Source of the DNA: Paenibacillus mangrovi
Lineage (GTDB): Bacteria > Bacillota > Bacilli > Paenibacillales > Paenibacillaceae
Length of the DNA: 64,000 bases
Reading direction: 5' to 3'
Assembly (NCBI RefSeq): GCF_022898935.1
Contig: NZ_JALIRP010000003.1
Location: 1-64,000 of the forward strand
Shown here: positions 44,355 to 53,067 of the stretch, one piece after another
Position numbering within the stretch: the first letter of the stretch is position 1
Layout: every line of letters begins with the position of its first letter
Notes under the pieces: generated by a model
Told to the model about the DNA's origin: nothing
The model's database searches: none
Seen by the model: the letters and a program-made list of their open reading frames with translations, nothing else
Program-made: the position numbers and the translations under genes

Positions 44355-45509
44355 CTACCTCTTGAAATGTTCCCGGATGATCTTCAGGAACACATTCGGA
44401 AAAGCGTACAGCGCCATGTCCTCTTCAGCGATCCAGCGGTACTGGGGAACTGACGCCTCTTCATCGGCGCGCTCATGTTCGAGCATGTAGACTTCCCTCG
44501 ATTCCGCTGCAAGGGGAATGCTAGCCTCACGGTAGCGGTATACCTGAAGATTCCAATGGATATGGCTGAACGTATGCTCTGCGTCCATCATATATCCTTC
44601 CGGTCTTGCGGTGACGCCTTCTTCCGGCAATGCGCCGGCCAGAATATCCATCGCAGGCTCGTCCGGCAGACGTCCGCTGCGGGTTTGCGGAACCTGCACA
44701 TGCGGCAGCTCCCACATTCTGGCGAGCAGGCCGCTTTGTGGTCTCTGGCGGATCAGCACCTTGCCTGCGTGCTCTCCCGTCCCCTCCACCAATGCTACCA
44801 CACGGTATTCGGGACGCGGCGGCTTGGCCTTGGTTTTTATCGGCAGCGATTCCTCTACGCCTTCGATCCGGGCAGCGCAATGCTCCATCACCGGACAGGT
44901 CAGGCAGTGCGGAGACTTCGGCGTGCACACCAGCGCTCCAAGCTCCATTAGTGCCTGACTGAAATCGGAAGCCCGGCCTTCAGGAATTAACAAGGCGACA
45001 AGTCCCTCCATATACGACCGTGTACTTCCTTTCATGATGTCTTCCTCAATCAGGAAATAACGGGATAGCACGCGCATGACATTGCCATCCACCGCCGGCT
45101 CTGGCTTGTTAAAGGCGATGCTCAGCACTGCTCCCGCCGTATACGGGCCAACTCCCTTCAGGGCGAACACCGCTTGCTTGTCATCCGGTACTTGTCCGCC
45201 ATGCAGCTCCTTCACCTGTTTGGCCGCCGCCTGGAGATTTCGCGCACGCGAATAATAGCCGAGGCCTTCCCAGCACTTCAGCACATCCTGCTCCGGTGCA
45301 TCTGCCAAATCCTCGACGGTCGGAAACCTTTCGATAAAACGGTTGAAATAAGGAATAACCGTGTCCACACGCGTCTGCTGCAGCATGATTTCAGATACCC
45401 AAATATAGTATGGATTGCGGTGACGGCGCCACGGCAAATCTCTTTTATTTTGCATATACCATTCCAGCAAATGCTGGCTGAAATACTTCTTTTGCTCTGT
45501 TTGATTCAT
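44355..45509 (-). CDS. mutY: A/G-specific adenine glycosylase
   Basis: A 384-residue base-excision repair glycosylase removing A opposite 8-oxoG. The catalytic Glu is in IWVSEIMLQQTRVDTV, the helix-hairpin-helix is LKGVGPYTAGAVLSIA with Asp in PAVDGNVMRVL, and the [4Fe-4S] cluster is Cys-x6-Cys-x2-Cys-x5-Cys (CTPKSPHCLTCPVMEHC). The C-terminal NUDIX-like 8-oxoG recognition domain begins near residue 235. The start has AAGGATTGG upstream. It is followed in transcription by nothing on the same strand before sodA. Confidence 0.97.
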   Translation of the reverse strand: MNQTEQKKYFSQHLLEWYMQNKRDLPWRRHRNPYYIWVSEIMLQQTRVDTVIPYFNRFIERFPTVEDLADAPEQDVLKCWEGLGYYSRARNLQAAAKQVKELHGGQVPDDKQAVFALKGVGPYTAGAVLSIAFNKPEPAVDGNVMRVLSRYFLIEEDIMKGSTRSYMEGLVALLIPEGRASDFSQALMELGALVCTPKSPHCLTCPVMEHCAARIEGVEESLPIKTKAKPPRPEYRVVALVEGTGEHAGKVLIRQRPQSGLLARMWELPHVQVPQTRSGRLPDEPAMDILAGALPEEGVTARPEGYMMDAEHTFSHIHWNLQVYRYREASIPLAAESREVYMLEHERADEEASVPQYRWIAEEDMALYAFPNVFLKIIREHFKR

Positions 45510-45554
45510 CAGGCTGTTTCCAATCCTTCCGGCTTTCCTCTCCCGAAAAAGCGC

Positions 45555-45950
45555 TTAAACTGTTTTTTCAATGACTGCGAATGCTGAAGCAAGTTCTGTC
45601 TGGTGAGATATGGTCAAGTGAATAATATACTCCGGTTCTCCCGGAAGCTGAAGTCTTTCCCATGCGCCCCTGCTCAGGACGGCTACAGGTTTTCCCCAAG
45701 AATCCGGCAAAATTTCCATGTCTCCAAATCCGATGATGCTGCCGATTCCGCAGCCAAAAGCCTTGGAGATCGCCTCTTTCGCGGCAAAACGGCCGGCAAC
45801 GAATTCCGTCAGCTTCCCGCCTCTTTTTCTGGCTTCCTCGCGTTCCTTCTCCGTAAGCACCCGCTCCATGAACCGGTACCCGAGCTGTCCGCTCAGCAAA
45901 ATCGAAAGCCGTTTGATTTCCAGCACATCATGCCCGATCCCGTGAATCAA
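45555..45950 (-). CDS. acpS: Holo-[acyl-carrier-protein] synthase
   Basis: A 131-residue phosphopantetheinyl transferase activating ACP for fatty acid synthesis. Motifs: IHGIGHDVLEIKR with the metal Asp, FMERVLTEKE, and FVAGRFAAKEAISKAFGCGIG with the metal Glu; HLTISHQTELASAFAV closes the fold. The start is most likely TTG 45950 (IHGIGHDV), with GGAAGGGATGG upstream; a longer reading from 45977 adds a Cys-rich stretch unlike the family. It lies just upstream of mutY in transcription (45-nt gap), so the two may be co-transcribed. Confidence 0.95.
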   Translation of the reverse strand: MIHGIGHDVLEIKRLSILLSGQLGYRFMERVLTEKEREEARKRGGKLTEFVAGRFAAKEAISKAFGCGIGSIIGFGDMEILPDSWGKPVAVLSRGAWERLQLPGEPEYIIHLTISHQTELASAFAVIEKTV

Positions 45951-46121
45951 AGAATCACACCATCCCTTCCAACACATTCAAACCTTATTGTAGCAGGAGA
46001 CCTTCCCCGATGCGAGCTGTACATACAATATTTCATCCCCAATCTGGAAGAAATTTTTGTAAATAAAGATTTGAAGCGGTCTCCGATTCTTCCACAGGGA
46101 TGGCGTAATCACTACAACACG

Positions 46122-46162
46122 AAAGCCCCGCATATCGGAAATCCGATGATACGGGGCTTTTA
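46122..46162. terminator. Terminator downstream of the bacilliredoxin gene
   Basis: AAAGCCCCG and CGGGGCTTT arms enclose an ATCGG-AAAT-CCGAT hairpin. T-rich flanks occur on both strands. Confidence 0.85.
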
Positions 46163-46180
46163 TGTAACATGCTGTCTTAA

Positions 46181-46615
46181 TTAACGGCACACACGGTCAA
46201 ACGCTTCAATTAAATCTTCCGCAATTTCCTGAGCCGAACGGTCCTCGATTTGATGACGTTCAATGAAATGAACAAGCTCCCCATCCTTCAGCACGGCAAT
46301 GGAAGGAGAAGAAGGCGGGTATGGAGCGAAATATTCTCTCGCTTTAGCCGTTGCTTCTTTGTCTTGTCCTGCGAAAACCGTAAACAGATTGTCAGGCACC
46401 AAATCGTTTTGCAGTGCCAGAGCAACACCCGGACGACATTGGCCGGCTGCGCAGCCGCATACCGAGTTGATAACCACAAGGGTTGTACCTGGAGCATCCT
46501 GCAGATGCGTTTCCACCTCTTCTGGAGTTCTGAGCTCCTTAATACCGATGCTCGTCAGCTCATCTCTCATCGGTTGAATCATATCCTTCATATATCTGTC
46601 AAAAGACATGGACAT
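46181..46615 (-). CDS. Bacilliredoxin (BrxA/BrxB, YphP/YqiW family)
   Basis: A 144-residue thioredoxin-fold protein with the family motif Cys-Gly-Cys at residues 53-55 in NSVCGCAAGQCRPG. Bacilliredoxins remove bacillithiol from S-bacillithiolated proteins. Other family segments are FTVFAGQDKEATAKAREYF and YPPSSPSIAVLKDGELVHFI. The start has AAGGAGTG upstream. It is monocistronic. Its presence implies the host makes bacillithiol. Confidence 0.95.
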   Translation of the reverse strand: MSMSFDRYMKDMIQPMRDELTSIGIKELRTPEEVETHLQDAPGTTLVVINSVCGCAAGQCRPGVALALQNDLVPDNLFTVFAGQDKEATAKAREYFAPYPPSSPSIAVLKDGELVHFIERHQIEDRSAQEIAEDLIEAFDRVCR

Positions 46616-46752
46616 TTCTTATCACTCCTTAATCCGCTATAATTCAGAAACTTTAGTTCATTTTATACTACATACAGATAATATTATACCTTCAACAAGT
46701 CTGAAATCAAGAGAGATCCGTGCAGTGGATGGCTCATCATGATGCAGCAGAC

Positions 46753-48414
46753 TCAGGATTCCGCAAGCGGCAGGTGGATGATAAATGTTGTGCCTATACC
46801 TTCCTCCGATTCGACCATGATTTTGCCTCCATGACGCTCCACAATGCTCAGGCACAAGGCAAGCCCAAGTCCTGTCCCCTTCGCCTTGGTTGTAAAAAAG
46901 GGTTCAAACAACCGCTCCTGGCGGCTTTTGGACATCCCCACCCCCGTATCTCTGACGATCAGCTCTACGATTTGCTCCTGCTCCTTCAGACTTGTTTGCA
47001 GGGTGAGTCTTCCTTTCTCCTCCATTGCTTCCATCCCGTTGCGGGCCAGATTCAGCAGCAGCTGTTTGATTTCCTTAGCATTCAGGTTCAGCTTGGGCAC
47101 TCGCTCATCCATTACAAGCTCAATGGTTTGCCCGCGTAAATTGGCATCCGCCCATAGCAGAGGACTGAGATCATTAATGATCTGATGGAGATGCCATTGC
47201 TCCTTTTCGGATATCCGGTTTTGAGCCAAGGAAAGAAAGTCGTTGATAATACCGTTCGCCCGATCCAGCTCCTCCATAACGATTCGGTAATAATGATCCA
47301 GCGACTCCGGACTTTTCTCCTTCATGAGCTGGAGGAAGCCGCGTACCACGGCCATCGGATTCCGGATTTCATGCGTAATGCTGGCTGCCATCTGTCCGAC
47401 CAAGCTCAGCCTCTCCACGTTGCTCAGCTCGCTCCGCAGACGCTCTAGCTCGGTAATATCCTGGATGACCAGAACTGCGCCCAGTATTTCTCCGGTGTAT
47501 CCATTGGTAAGCGGCGATGTGCTCGTATATTGAATCTGCGAGCCGACCCGGATCAGCTCATTATTTACCTTGACGCCCTTCAAGGCTTGGGCAATCCGGT
47601 AGCTGATATAATCCTTCTCCATCATATCGACGAACTCGCTTAGCGGCTGGCTGAGAATATCATTTTTGGTCAGCTCCGGCTCGCGGCTTTTGAATAAATT
47701 CATCATCATTTCGTTAATGCTGGTAACGTTGCCATCGTTATCTACAGATACCATGCAGAGGGGAGCCACATCCATCACCTGTTGAAGCTTCTCTTCCTCA
47801 CGAAGGTATTTTTCGAAGATGCCCTCGATCTGCTCCTTCAGAAGCAGCTTTTCCAGAGCAAACTCAATGACATAAATAAGTCCACCGCCGGCAAACACGC
47901 TAATCATAAAATAGAACATGATCATAAACAGCTGGCCCGCATTAGAAAAATTCAACTTAGGATTTTCAATAATTGGGGATGCCGCAATGAGGAGCATGGC
48001 AGGCAGGAGACACATCCACAGCTTATTGACTTTGTCAGTAAGAGTTCCCTTCCGGAACTTAGGAGACATCCAGACAAGCAAAGGGTACAGCAGTAAACCA
48101 GTATGTAGAAAGAGTCCTAATAAAGACCAGTTTTCGTTAAAATAATAATCACACAGCAGATAAAGCCCTGCTAAGGGAAGTCCGCTTTTATATCCTCCGT
48201 AGAGCATACCGATAAACAGCGGCAAGATGCCTAGATTCAGGGGGATCAATTGAAACAAAGAGGTGGAGAACAAAGAGCACAGCAGAATGCTCAAAGCGCT
48301 GGATACAATGATAACAAACTCGAAACCCGTAGGACCTAGCTTTCGCTTTCGCCTGAGCATACGGACATATTTATCTAAAGTGAGCGGGAACAAAAACGCA
48401 AATGAACCCGCCAT
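46753..48414 (-). CDS. Membrane sensor histidine kinase (KinB-like, sporulation-type)
   Basis: A protein of at least 553 residues. Five or six N-terminal membrane segments (5TMR-LYT-like, to about residue 185) precede a PAS domain (about 205-320, MDVAPLCMVSVDNDGNVTSI), a HisKA helix with the phospho-His in AASITHEIRNPMAVVRGFLQ and a HATPase domain (N box LNLARNGMEAMEEKG, VRDTGVGMS, FTTKAKGTGLGLALC). This architecture matches sporulation kinases such as KinB. The first canonical start, ATG 48414, lacks a ribosome site, while the frame is open 16 codons further upstream, where GGGGAGGAGGGG precedes an ATT codon. A noncanonical start is possible. There is no adjacent response regulator, as expected for a phosphorelay kinase. 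Confidence 0.9.
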   Translation of the reverse strand: MAGSFAFLFPLTLDKYVRMLRRKRKLGPTGFEFVIIVSSALSILLCSLFSTSLFQLIPLNLGILPLFIGMLYGGYKSGLPLAGLYLLCDYYFNENWSLLGLFLHTGLLLYPLLVWMSPKFRKGTLTDKVNKLWMCLLPAMLLIAASPIIENPKLNFSNAGQLFMIMFYFMISVFAGGGLIYVIEFALEKLLLKEQIEGIFEKYLREEEKLQQVMDVAPLCMVSVDNDGNVTSINEMMMNLFKSREPELTKNDILSQPLSEFVDMMEKDYISYRIAQALKGVKVNNELIRVGSQIQYTSTSPLTNGYTGEILGAVLVIQDITELERLRSELSNVERLSLVGQMAASITHEIRNPMAVVRGFLQLMKEKSPESLDHYYRIVMEELDRANGIINDFLSLAQNRISEKEQWHLHQIINDLSPLLWADANLRGQTIELVMDERVPKLNLNAKEIKQLLLNLARNGMEAMEEKGRLTLQTSLKEQEQIVELIVRDTGVGMSKSRQERLFEPFFTTKAKGTGLGLALCLSIVERHGGKIMVESEEGIGTTFIIHLPLAES

Positions 48415-48735
48415 AAATACCTGTGTTATAATACTCTTCAGCGCAAAAAGAATCGCAAGTCCCCTCCTCCCCGTTCGGGCAGCGTATACAGACCATTCAT
48501 TGGGTGAAACTTTTGGTAAATCTGATTCTGCAGGAAAAAGCGATACAAAAACCGTCTATCGACGTATTTCCATAGTTAAATTCTATAATCTAAAAAATAA
48601 ATTAACTTAAAAAAAGTTATGTACAAGTTGATTAAAACACAGGCTACACAATATTACAATATATCCTGATATATCCTAAAAAGACACAATTAAAAACATG
48701 GCTCCGGGAACTAGCCGGACAAAAGGAGAACAATC

Positions 48736-50013
48736 GTGAAATCATATGATGTCATTGTCGTCGGAGGCGGATCCGCGGGTCTAATGGCCTGCATCGCAGC
48801 CTCTAAAAATGGTGCTTCAGTCCTTCTTATGGACAAGGGAAGCAAGCTTGGACGCAAGCTCGGCATTTCGGGAGGCGGTCGCTGCAATGTGACCAATGCC
48901 AAGGAAACAGAAGACCTGATTGCGCATATTCCGGGCAACGGCCGTTTTTTATACAGCGCTTTTCAGCATTTCAACAACCGCGATATCATGCAATTTTTTG
49001 AGGGCCTCGGTATTGCCTTAAAAGAAGAGGATAACGGAAGAATGTTTCCGGTGTCCGATAAGGCAGCCAGTGTGGTCAACACGCTTGTGGGGGAGGTCCG
49101 CAAACTTGGTGTAGAGATCAAAACGGACACGCCGGTTGCTGAGGTCCTTTATGAGGGTGGACAGGCATCGGGCGTCAAGCTAGCATCAGGAAAAACATAC
49201 CGCGCAGCTGCAGTTGTTATCGCCACAGGCGGCAAATCAGTGCCCCACACGGGCTCGACAGGCGACGGTTATCCTTGGGCGCAGGCGGCCGGTCACACCA
49301 TTACCGAACTGTATCCTACCGAAGTTCCTATCGTATCACGTGAGAGCTGGATCGCTTCCAAAGAACTGCAGGGGTTGTCGCTCCGCGATGTTGAACTGTC
49401 GGTATGGACTCCGAAAGGGAAGAAAATGATCGGGCACCGTGGAGATATGATTTTCACCCACTTCGGTCTCTCAGGCCCCATCGCTCTGCGCTGCAGCCAG
49501 TTTATCCGCCAGGTAAAAAACAAATTCAAGGTCCATGAAGTGGAGATGGCGGTCGATCTGTTTCCCGACTTGCCTCCTCACGATCTAGACCGTATGCTGC
49601 GGGACAAGTTGGCAGAGGAACCGAAGAAGGCGATCAAAAATGTGCTGAAGGGAACCGTTCCAGAACGTATGCTTCCGCTTCTTCTGAGCCGTGCCGAGCT
49701 GGATGGGGACGCCACCTTCGCCCATCTGCCGAAGCAGCAGTGGTCCGCCTTCGTGGATGTGCTGAAAAGGTTCATTATTCTTGTCACCGGCACCAAGTCG
49801 ATCGAGGAAGCCTTTGTAACCGGTGGCGGTGTCCATCTGAAGGAAATCAATCCGAAAACGATGGAATCCAAGCTGATGCCAGGCTTGTTTTTCTGTGGTG
49901 AGGTTCTCGATATACACGGTTACACCGGCGGTTACAACATCACGGCGGCTTTTTCCACCGGCTACACAGCTGGCATGCACGCGGCGCAAACCGCAAGCTG
50001 CCCTTCGAGCTAA
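48736..50013 (+). CDS. HI0933/YhiN-family NAD(P)/FAD-dependent oxidoreductase
   Basis: A 425-residue flavoprotein of the HI0933 (BaiN-like) family. The N-terminal dinucleotide fold is [20 protein letters not shown], the family signature [18 protein letters not shown] follows near residue 35, [18 protein letters not shown] is central, and the C-terminal FAD motif is [18 protein letters not shown]. Reaction not known in Firmicutes. The start is GTG with AAAGGAGAAC upstream. The preceding gap (48415-48735) contains a short direct repeat (ATATATCCT twice at about 48660-48680) but no gene. It is convergent with ecsB across a long hairpin. Confidence 0.94.
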   Translation: MKSYDVIVVGGGSAGLMACIAASKNGASVLLMDKGSKLGRKLGISGGGRCNVTNAKETEDLIAHIPGNGRFLYSAFQHFNNRDIMQFFEGLGIALKEEDNGRMFPVSDKAASVVNTLVGEVRKLGVEIKTDTPVAEVLYEGGQASGVKLASGKTYRAAAVVIATGGKSVPHTGSTGDGYPWAQAAGHTITELYPTEVPIVSRESWIASKELQGLSLRDVELSVWTPKGKKMIGHRGDMIFTHFGLSGPIALRCSQFIRQVKNKFKVHEVEMAVDLFPDLPPHDLDRMLRDKLAEEPKKAIKNVLKGTVPERMLPLLLSRAELDGDATFAHLPKQQWSAFVDVLKRFIILVTGTKSIEEAFVTGGGVHLKEINPKTMESKLMPGLFFCGEVLDIHGYTGGYNITAAFSTGYTAGMHAAQTASCPSS

Positions 50014-50015
50014 TC

Positions 50016-50076
50016 TATCCATACATAAAAGGGCCCGGATTTCAGGTTGAAATCCAGGCCCTTTTATGTATGGATA
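50016..50076. terminator. Very long, nearly perfect bidirectional terminator hairpin
   Basis: TATCCATACATAAAAGGGCC pairs over all 20 bases with GGCCCTTTTATGTATGGATA, and the inner GGATTTCA / TGAAATCC adds 8 bp with one C/A mismatch and a 3-nt loop. The arms together reach 28 bp, longer than an ordinary terminator. It lies between the convergent flavoprotein and ecsB stops. Confidence 0.85.
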
Positions 50077-50088
50077 TAAGAAAGTTAT

Positions 50089-51360
50089 TTATGCCTTTTT
50101 ATTAAGGAGAAACATCCGCATGACATTAGGAACTACCCAGCAAACAGCCGCAGCCAGAGGTATGAACCCAATTCCCGCCATCCAGGGTACAAGCTGCTTG
50201 AACAGCACGATAGCCGATGTCAGAACAGCAAATGGAATGGCCAGCGTCCGGACAGCCAGAATACCTGCCTGAAAGCTTTGATCATCTGGCCAGGGCAGCA
50301 AAGAAACAAACGCATTCTCCCTGAAGCTGAACCACTCGAGAAACAGCCAGTATACGACAAGCGCCTGCAGCGCCACGAATACCAAGGCCTGAATTCCGGA
50401 TGGCAGAGTAATCAGGACACCCGAGCTGATCAGCGTGAACTGCACATACAGCTGCCTCAGCTTGGGGTGACGCAGAAGCGTCTTGATCATTGCTCCGGCA
50501 ATCCGCTTGACTGGTGCTGTCGAACGGAAGACGGGCCGGGAACCCGAGAATACCCAGGTATTGCGGCGGATCCGGCGCGGTTTGTCCACGGTCTGGCTGA
50601 GCGCGATGCTCGTCAAACCCGTACGCTTGACCAAATCCTCCTGTACATCATTCATAAATGTCCCGCGGAGACGAAGTCTAACACGGATGAGCAGCAGGCT
50701 TATGGCAGCGAGTACGATCGCTCCCAGACCAAGAACAGCCGGCTGCGATCTGAACAGCAGTATGAATGTTATATATAAGACGCCCGGAATGAAGACAAAT
50801 GGAATATACAATAGCCCTCTGCGCCATCCACTTCTTTGTACCCGGATCAAATGCTTGGCCCACATTAGCACCCATTCGAATGCAATGGTGAAGGCAAGCA
50901 GGCAGCCGATAAGCAAGCCATGTTCCTGAAACTGTCTGACGAGAAACGGAAGCAGTAGCAAATAGCATATCGAAGTTTTCACAGCTGCCGAAACCATGCT
51001 GTACAGGCTGCTGCGCAGCATAATCCCGTGCAGCCAATTCTTACGCTGGACGAGGAACAACACATCCCCTTCCCGAACCAGCAATAGAATACTGCCCAAA
51101 GACGCGGCAAGCAGAAGCAGCACCGGCACTGCCGCAAACGGAAGCTGGCCGGACCACTCCGGAAGGGGTTCCTTCCATAAACCGTAATACAGCCTTCCAC
51201 CCAGCAGCAGGCCGGGTATTAGTATATACAGCAGCACCGTCCAGTCATCTACCACGGAGCGAACGACGGCGGCTATTTCTTTAAAATGGCTCCACAGCCG
51301 CCGCCTGAAGAGACTGGCGGGATCCGGAAACAGATATCCTTCATTTTTTCTCCCAATCAT
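50089..51360 (-). CDS. ecsB: EcsB-type ABC transporter permease
   Basis: A 423-residue membrane protein with about ten hydrophobic segments, of the EcsB family. The N-terminal LFRRRLWSHFKEIAAVVRSV and the C-terminal region before FLLNKKA are family-like. In B. subtilis EcsAB affects secretion, competence and intramembrane proteolysis (RasP). The start has GGAAGGATAAGG directly upstream. It follows the ecsA-like ATPase by 61 nt in the same direction, forming an operon. Confidence 0.88.
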   Translation of the reverse strand: MIGRKNEGYLFPDPASLFRRRLWSHFKEIAAVVRSVVDDWTVLLYILIPGLLLGGRLYYGLWKEPLPEWSGQLPFAAVPVLLLLAASLGSILLLVREGDVLFLVQRKNWLHGIMLRSSLYSMVSAAVKTSICYLLLLPFLVRQFQEHGLLIGCLLAFTIAFEWVLMWAKHLIRVQRSGWRRGLLYIPFVFIPGVLYITFILLFRSQPAVLGLGAIVLAAISLLLIRVRLRLRGTFMNDVQEDLVKRTGLTSIALSQTVDKPRRIRRNTWVFSGSRPVFRSTAPVKRIAGAMIKTLLRHPKLRQLYVQFTLISSGVLITLPSGIQALVFVALQALVVYWLFLEWFSFRENAFVSLLPWPDDQSFQAGILAVRTLAIPFAVLTSAIVLFKQLVPWMAGIGFIPLAAAVCWVVPNVMRMFLLNKKA

Positions 51361-51421
51361 ATCCTTATCCTTCCCATGTAGATCAGCAGTTCATGTTCAA
51401 TGTAAATACACATCCCTAATA

Positions 51422-52141
51422 TCAGGTAAGCGAATCAAAACAGTCAAACAGCGAAGCACCCGGAAGTCCAGCTTGCTCGCGGATATCCGCAATCGTTCCC
51501 TGCGCAACCGTCCTTCCTGCAGAGATCATAATGAATCTGTCGCATATTTTTTCTGCCGTATCAAGCACATGTGTGGACATCAGCACGGCGGCTCCACGCT
51601 GCCGCTCTTCATCCAGCAGACGCAGAAAGTCCTTCGTGGCGCGCGGATCAAGGCCGATAAACGGCTCATCCACGATATACACATCCGGTCCAGCCAGAAA
51701 TCCAAGCATCAGCATCATTTTCTGCTTCATGCCCTTGGAGAACCCGCCGGGAAGCTCATGCTTCACCTGTTCCATACCGAACTGGGCGAGGAGTCTGTCC
51801 GCTTCCCGGACAAAAGCTTCATAATCAAGACCATAAACGGCTGCCGCCAGATCCATATGTTCCCAAAGAGTCAAGTCATCGTGAAAGACAGGCTGCTCCG
51901 GTATATAGGCATACCTTCCAGAGCTCCCGCCAAAGGAAACACGTACCACCGCATGCTTGAGCAGTCCGAGCAGCGTCTTGATCGTTGTGCTCTTCCCTGC
52001 TCCATTCGGGCCGATCAACCCCAAAAGCTCTCCGGTCTGTACCTGAAAAGCTATGTCACGAATTCGCGGCTGGCCTTCCTCATACCCCGCTTCTTCAATA
52101 TATACATCCAGCAGCGCGGATTTAGCGCTTCCTGTTTCCAT
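51422..52141 (-). CDS. ecsA: EcsA-type ABC transporter ATP-binding protein
   Basis: A 239-residue ATPase. Walker A is LIGPNGAGKSTTIKTLLGLL, the Q-loop is in YIPEQPVFHDDLTL, the signature reads GGFSKGMKQKMMLML (a relaxed form of LSGGQ, as in EcsA), Walker B is VYIVDEPFIGLDP and the switch His is in MSTHVLDTAEKICDR. The start is set at ATG 52141, with GAGGGATG upstream; an in-frame extension to 52309 exists but looks non-coding. It pairs with the EcsB-like permease downstream. Confidence 0.9.
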   Translation of the reverse strand: METGSAKSALLDVYIEEAGYEEGQPRIRDIAFQVQTGELLGLIGPNGAGKSTTIKTLLGLLKHAVVRVSFGGSSGRYAYIPEQPVFHDDLTLWEHMDLAAAVYGLDYEAFVREADRLLAQFGMEQVKHELPGGFSKGMKQKMMLMLGFLAGPDVYIVDEPFIGLDPRATKDFLRLLDEERQRGAAVLMSTHVLDTAEKICDRFIMISAGRTVAQGTIADIREQAGLPGASLFDCFDSLT

Positions 52142-52359
52142 TCCAACATCCCTCGCCTTGATATCAAAGTAATTTTGTCCTATTCGCTGCGCTGCAGCTA
52201 AATTTCCGTCCATTTGTTCCATTCCTGGGCTATGGATATACAGGGGTAGAACTAGCCCCTTAACTTTACCACTTTTTGCAGGTGAAAATAAGACCGATTG
52301 CATCTTCAACCTGTGAAATGAAATTTATTAAAAATTTTAATGTTTCAAAGCCGATGGAA

Positions 52360-52373
52360 TGTGACAAATCACA
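52360..52373. promoter_or_regulatory. Palindrome upstream of the MarR gene
   Basis: TGTGA-CAAA-TCACA is a perfect 5-bp dyad, 116 nt before the MarR start. The half-sites recall CRP/Fnr boxes, but the spacer is 4 rather than 6 nt. It may instead be the MarR protein's own operator. Confidence 0.35.
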
Positions 52374-52488
52374 TGTTATTCCGGCAGGCCAAGCGATATG
52401 ATAAGGCTACAGTTCAATCTCAATTAACGGCAATAATCCGGCAATCTTAACACTGCAGCAGTAAATGAATATAAAGGCGGGAAAAATC

Positions 52489-52956
52489 ATGATTCATACA
52501 CAGGAACGTGATGCCCAGTTGTCTCTGCATCTGTACCGGGTGTTCGCCAAAAGCTTCAAAAGCATTAACGAGCATGCCGTCATCAGCAGCAAAATCGAAG
52601 GCTTTAACCCGACGGCTTTTGCCGTGATGGAAGTGCTGTACTATAAAGGCTCACAACCGATTCAGCAGATCGGATCCAAGCTTCTGCTGCAGAGCGGGAA
52701 CGTCACCTATGTGATTGACAAGCTTGAGGAACGCGGCTACATTCACCGGAGACCCTGTCCGAACGACCGCCGCGTTATTTATGCGGAGCTGACGCCTATC
52801 GGCGAGGCATTGATGAACGAGTTATATCCCAAATATTCCGAGCGGATCCATCATGCCTTCAGCGGCCTGCACGATGAGGAGAAATCACAGCTGATCGATT
52901 TGCTGAAGAAGCTGGGCATTCAGGCGGAACGGCTCACCCCTTCCCTGCGGAAGTGA
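52489..52956 (+). CDS. MarR-family regulator (MhqR/YkvE-like)
   Basis: A 155-residue winged-helix protein. The segment FNPTAFAVMEVLYYKGSQPI-QQIGSKLLLQSGNVTYVIDKLE and the wing HRRPCPNDRRVIYAELT are very close to the MhqR/YkvE subgroup, which in B. subtilis senses quinones through thiol chemistry or similar. Its single Cys lies in the wing (RRPCPNDRR). The start is ATG 52489 (AAAGGCGG 8 nt upstream). It is convergent with the MFS gene at 53068, which is therefore not in its operon but could be its target. Confidence 0.9.
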   Translation: MIHTQERDAQLSLHLYRVFAKSFKSINEHAVISSKIEGFNPTAFAVMEVLYYKGSQPIQQIGSKLLLQSGNVTYVIDKLEERGYIHRRPCPNDRRVIYAELTPIGEALMNELYPKYSERIHHAFSGLHDEEKSQLIDLLKKLGIQAERLTPSLRK

Positions 52957-53004
52957 AACGCCGACCGGATGCAGCAGGGCAACGGACATCCACATATTAC
53001 AAGC

Positions 53005-53056
53005 AAAAAGGACACCCCCATGGTTTTTTGCTAACCAGGGAGTGTCCTTTTTTTTA
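53005..53056. terminator. Bidirectional terminator between the MarR and MFS genes
   Basis: AAAAAGGACAC and GTGTCCTTTTT arms enclose a second TGGTT/AACCA stem, with A and T runs outside. Confidence 0.88.
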
Positions 53057-53067
53057 CCGAAGAGTCC

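Noticed and set aside
48650..48690. Direct repeat ATATATCCT upstream of the flavoprotein gene
   Set aside because: Only two short AT-rich copies; no promoter geometry or known binding site could be assigned.
52142..52309. Longer N-terminus for the EcsA-like ATPase
   Set aside because: The extra 56 residues do not match the family, which starts close to the ATG at 52141.
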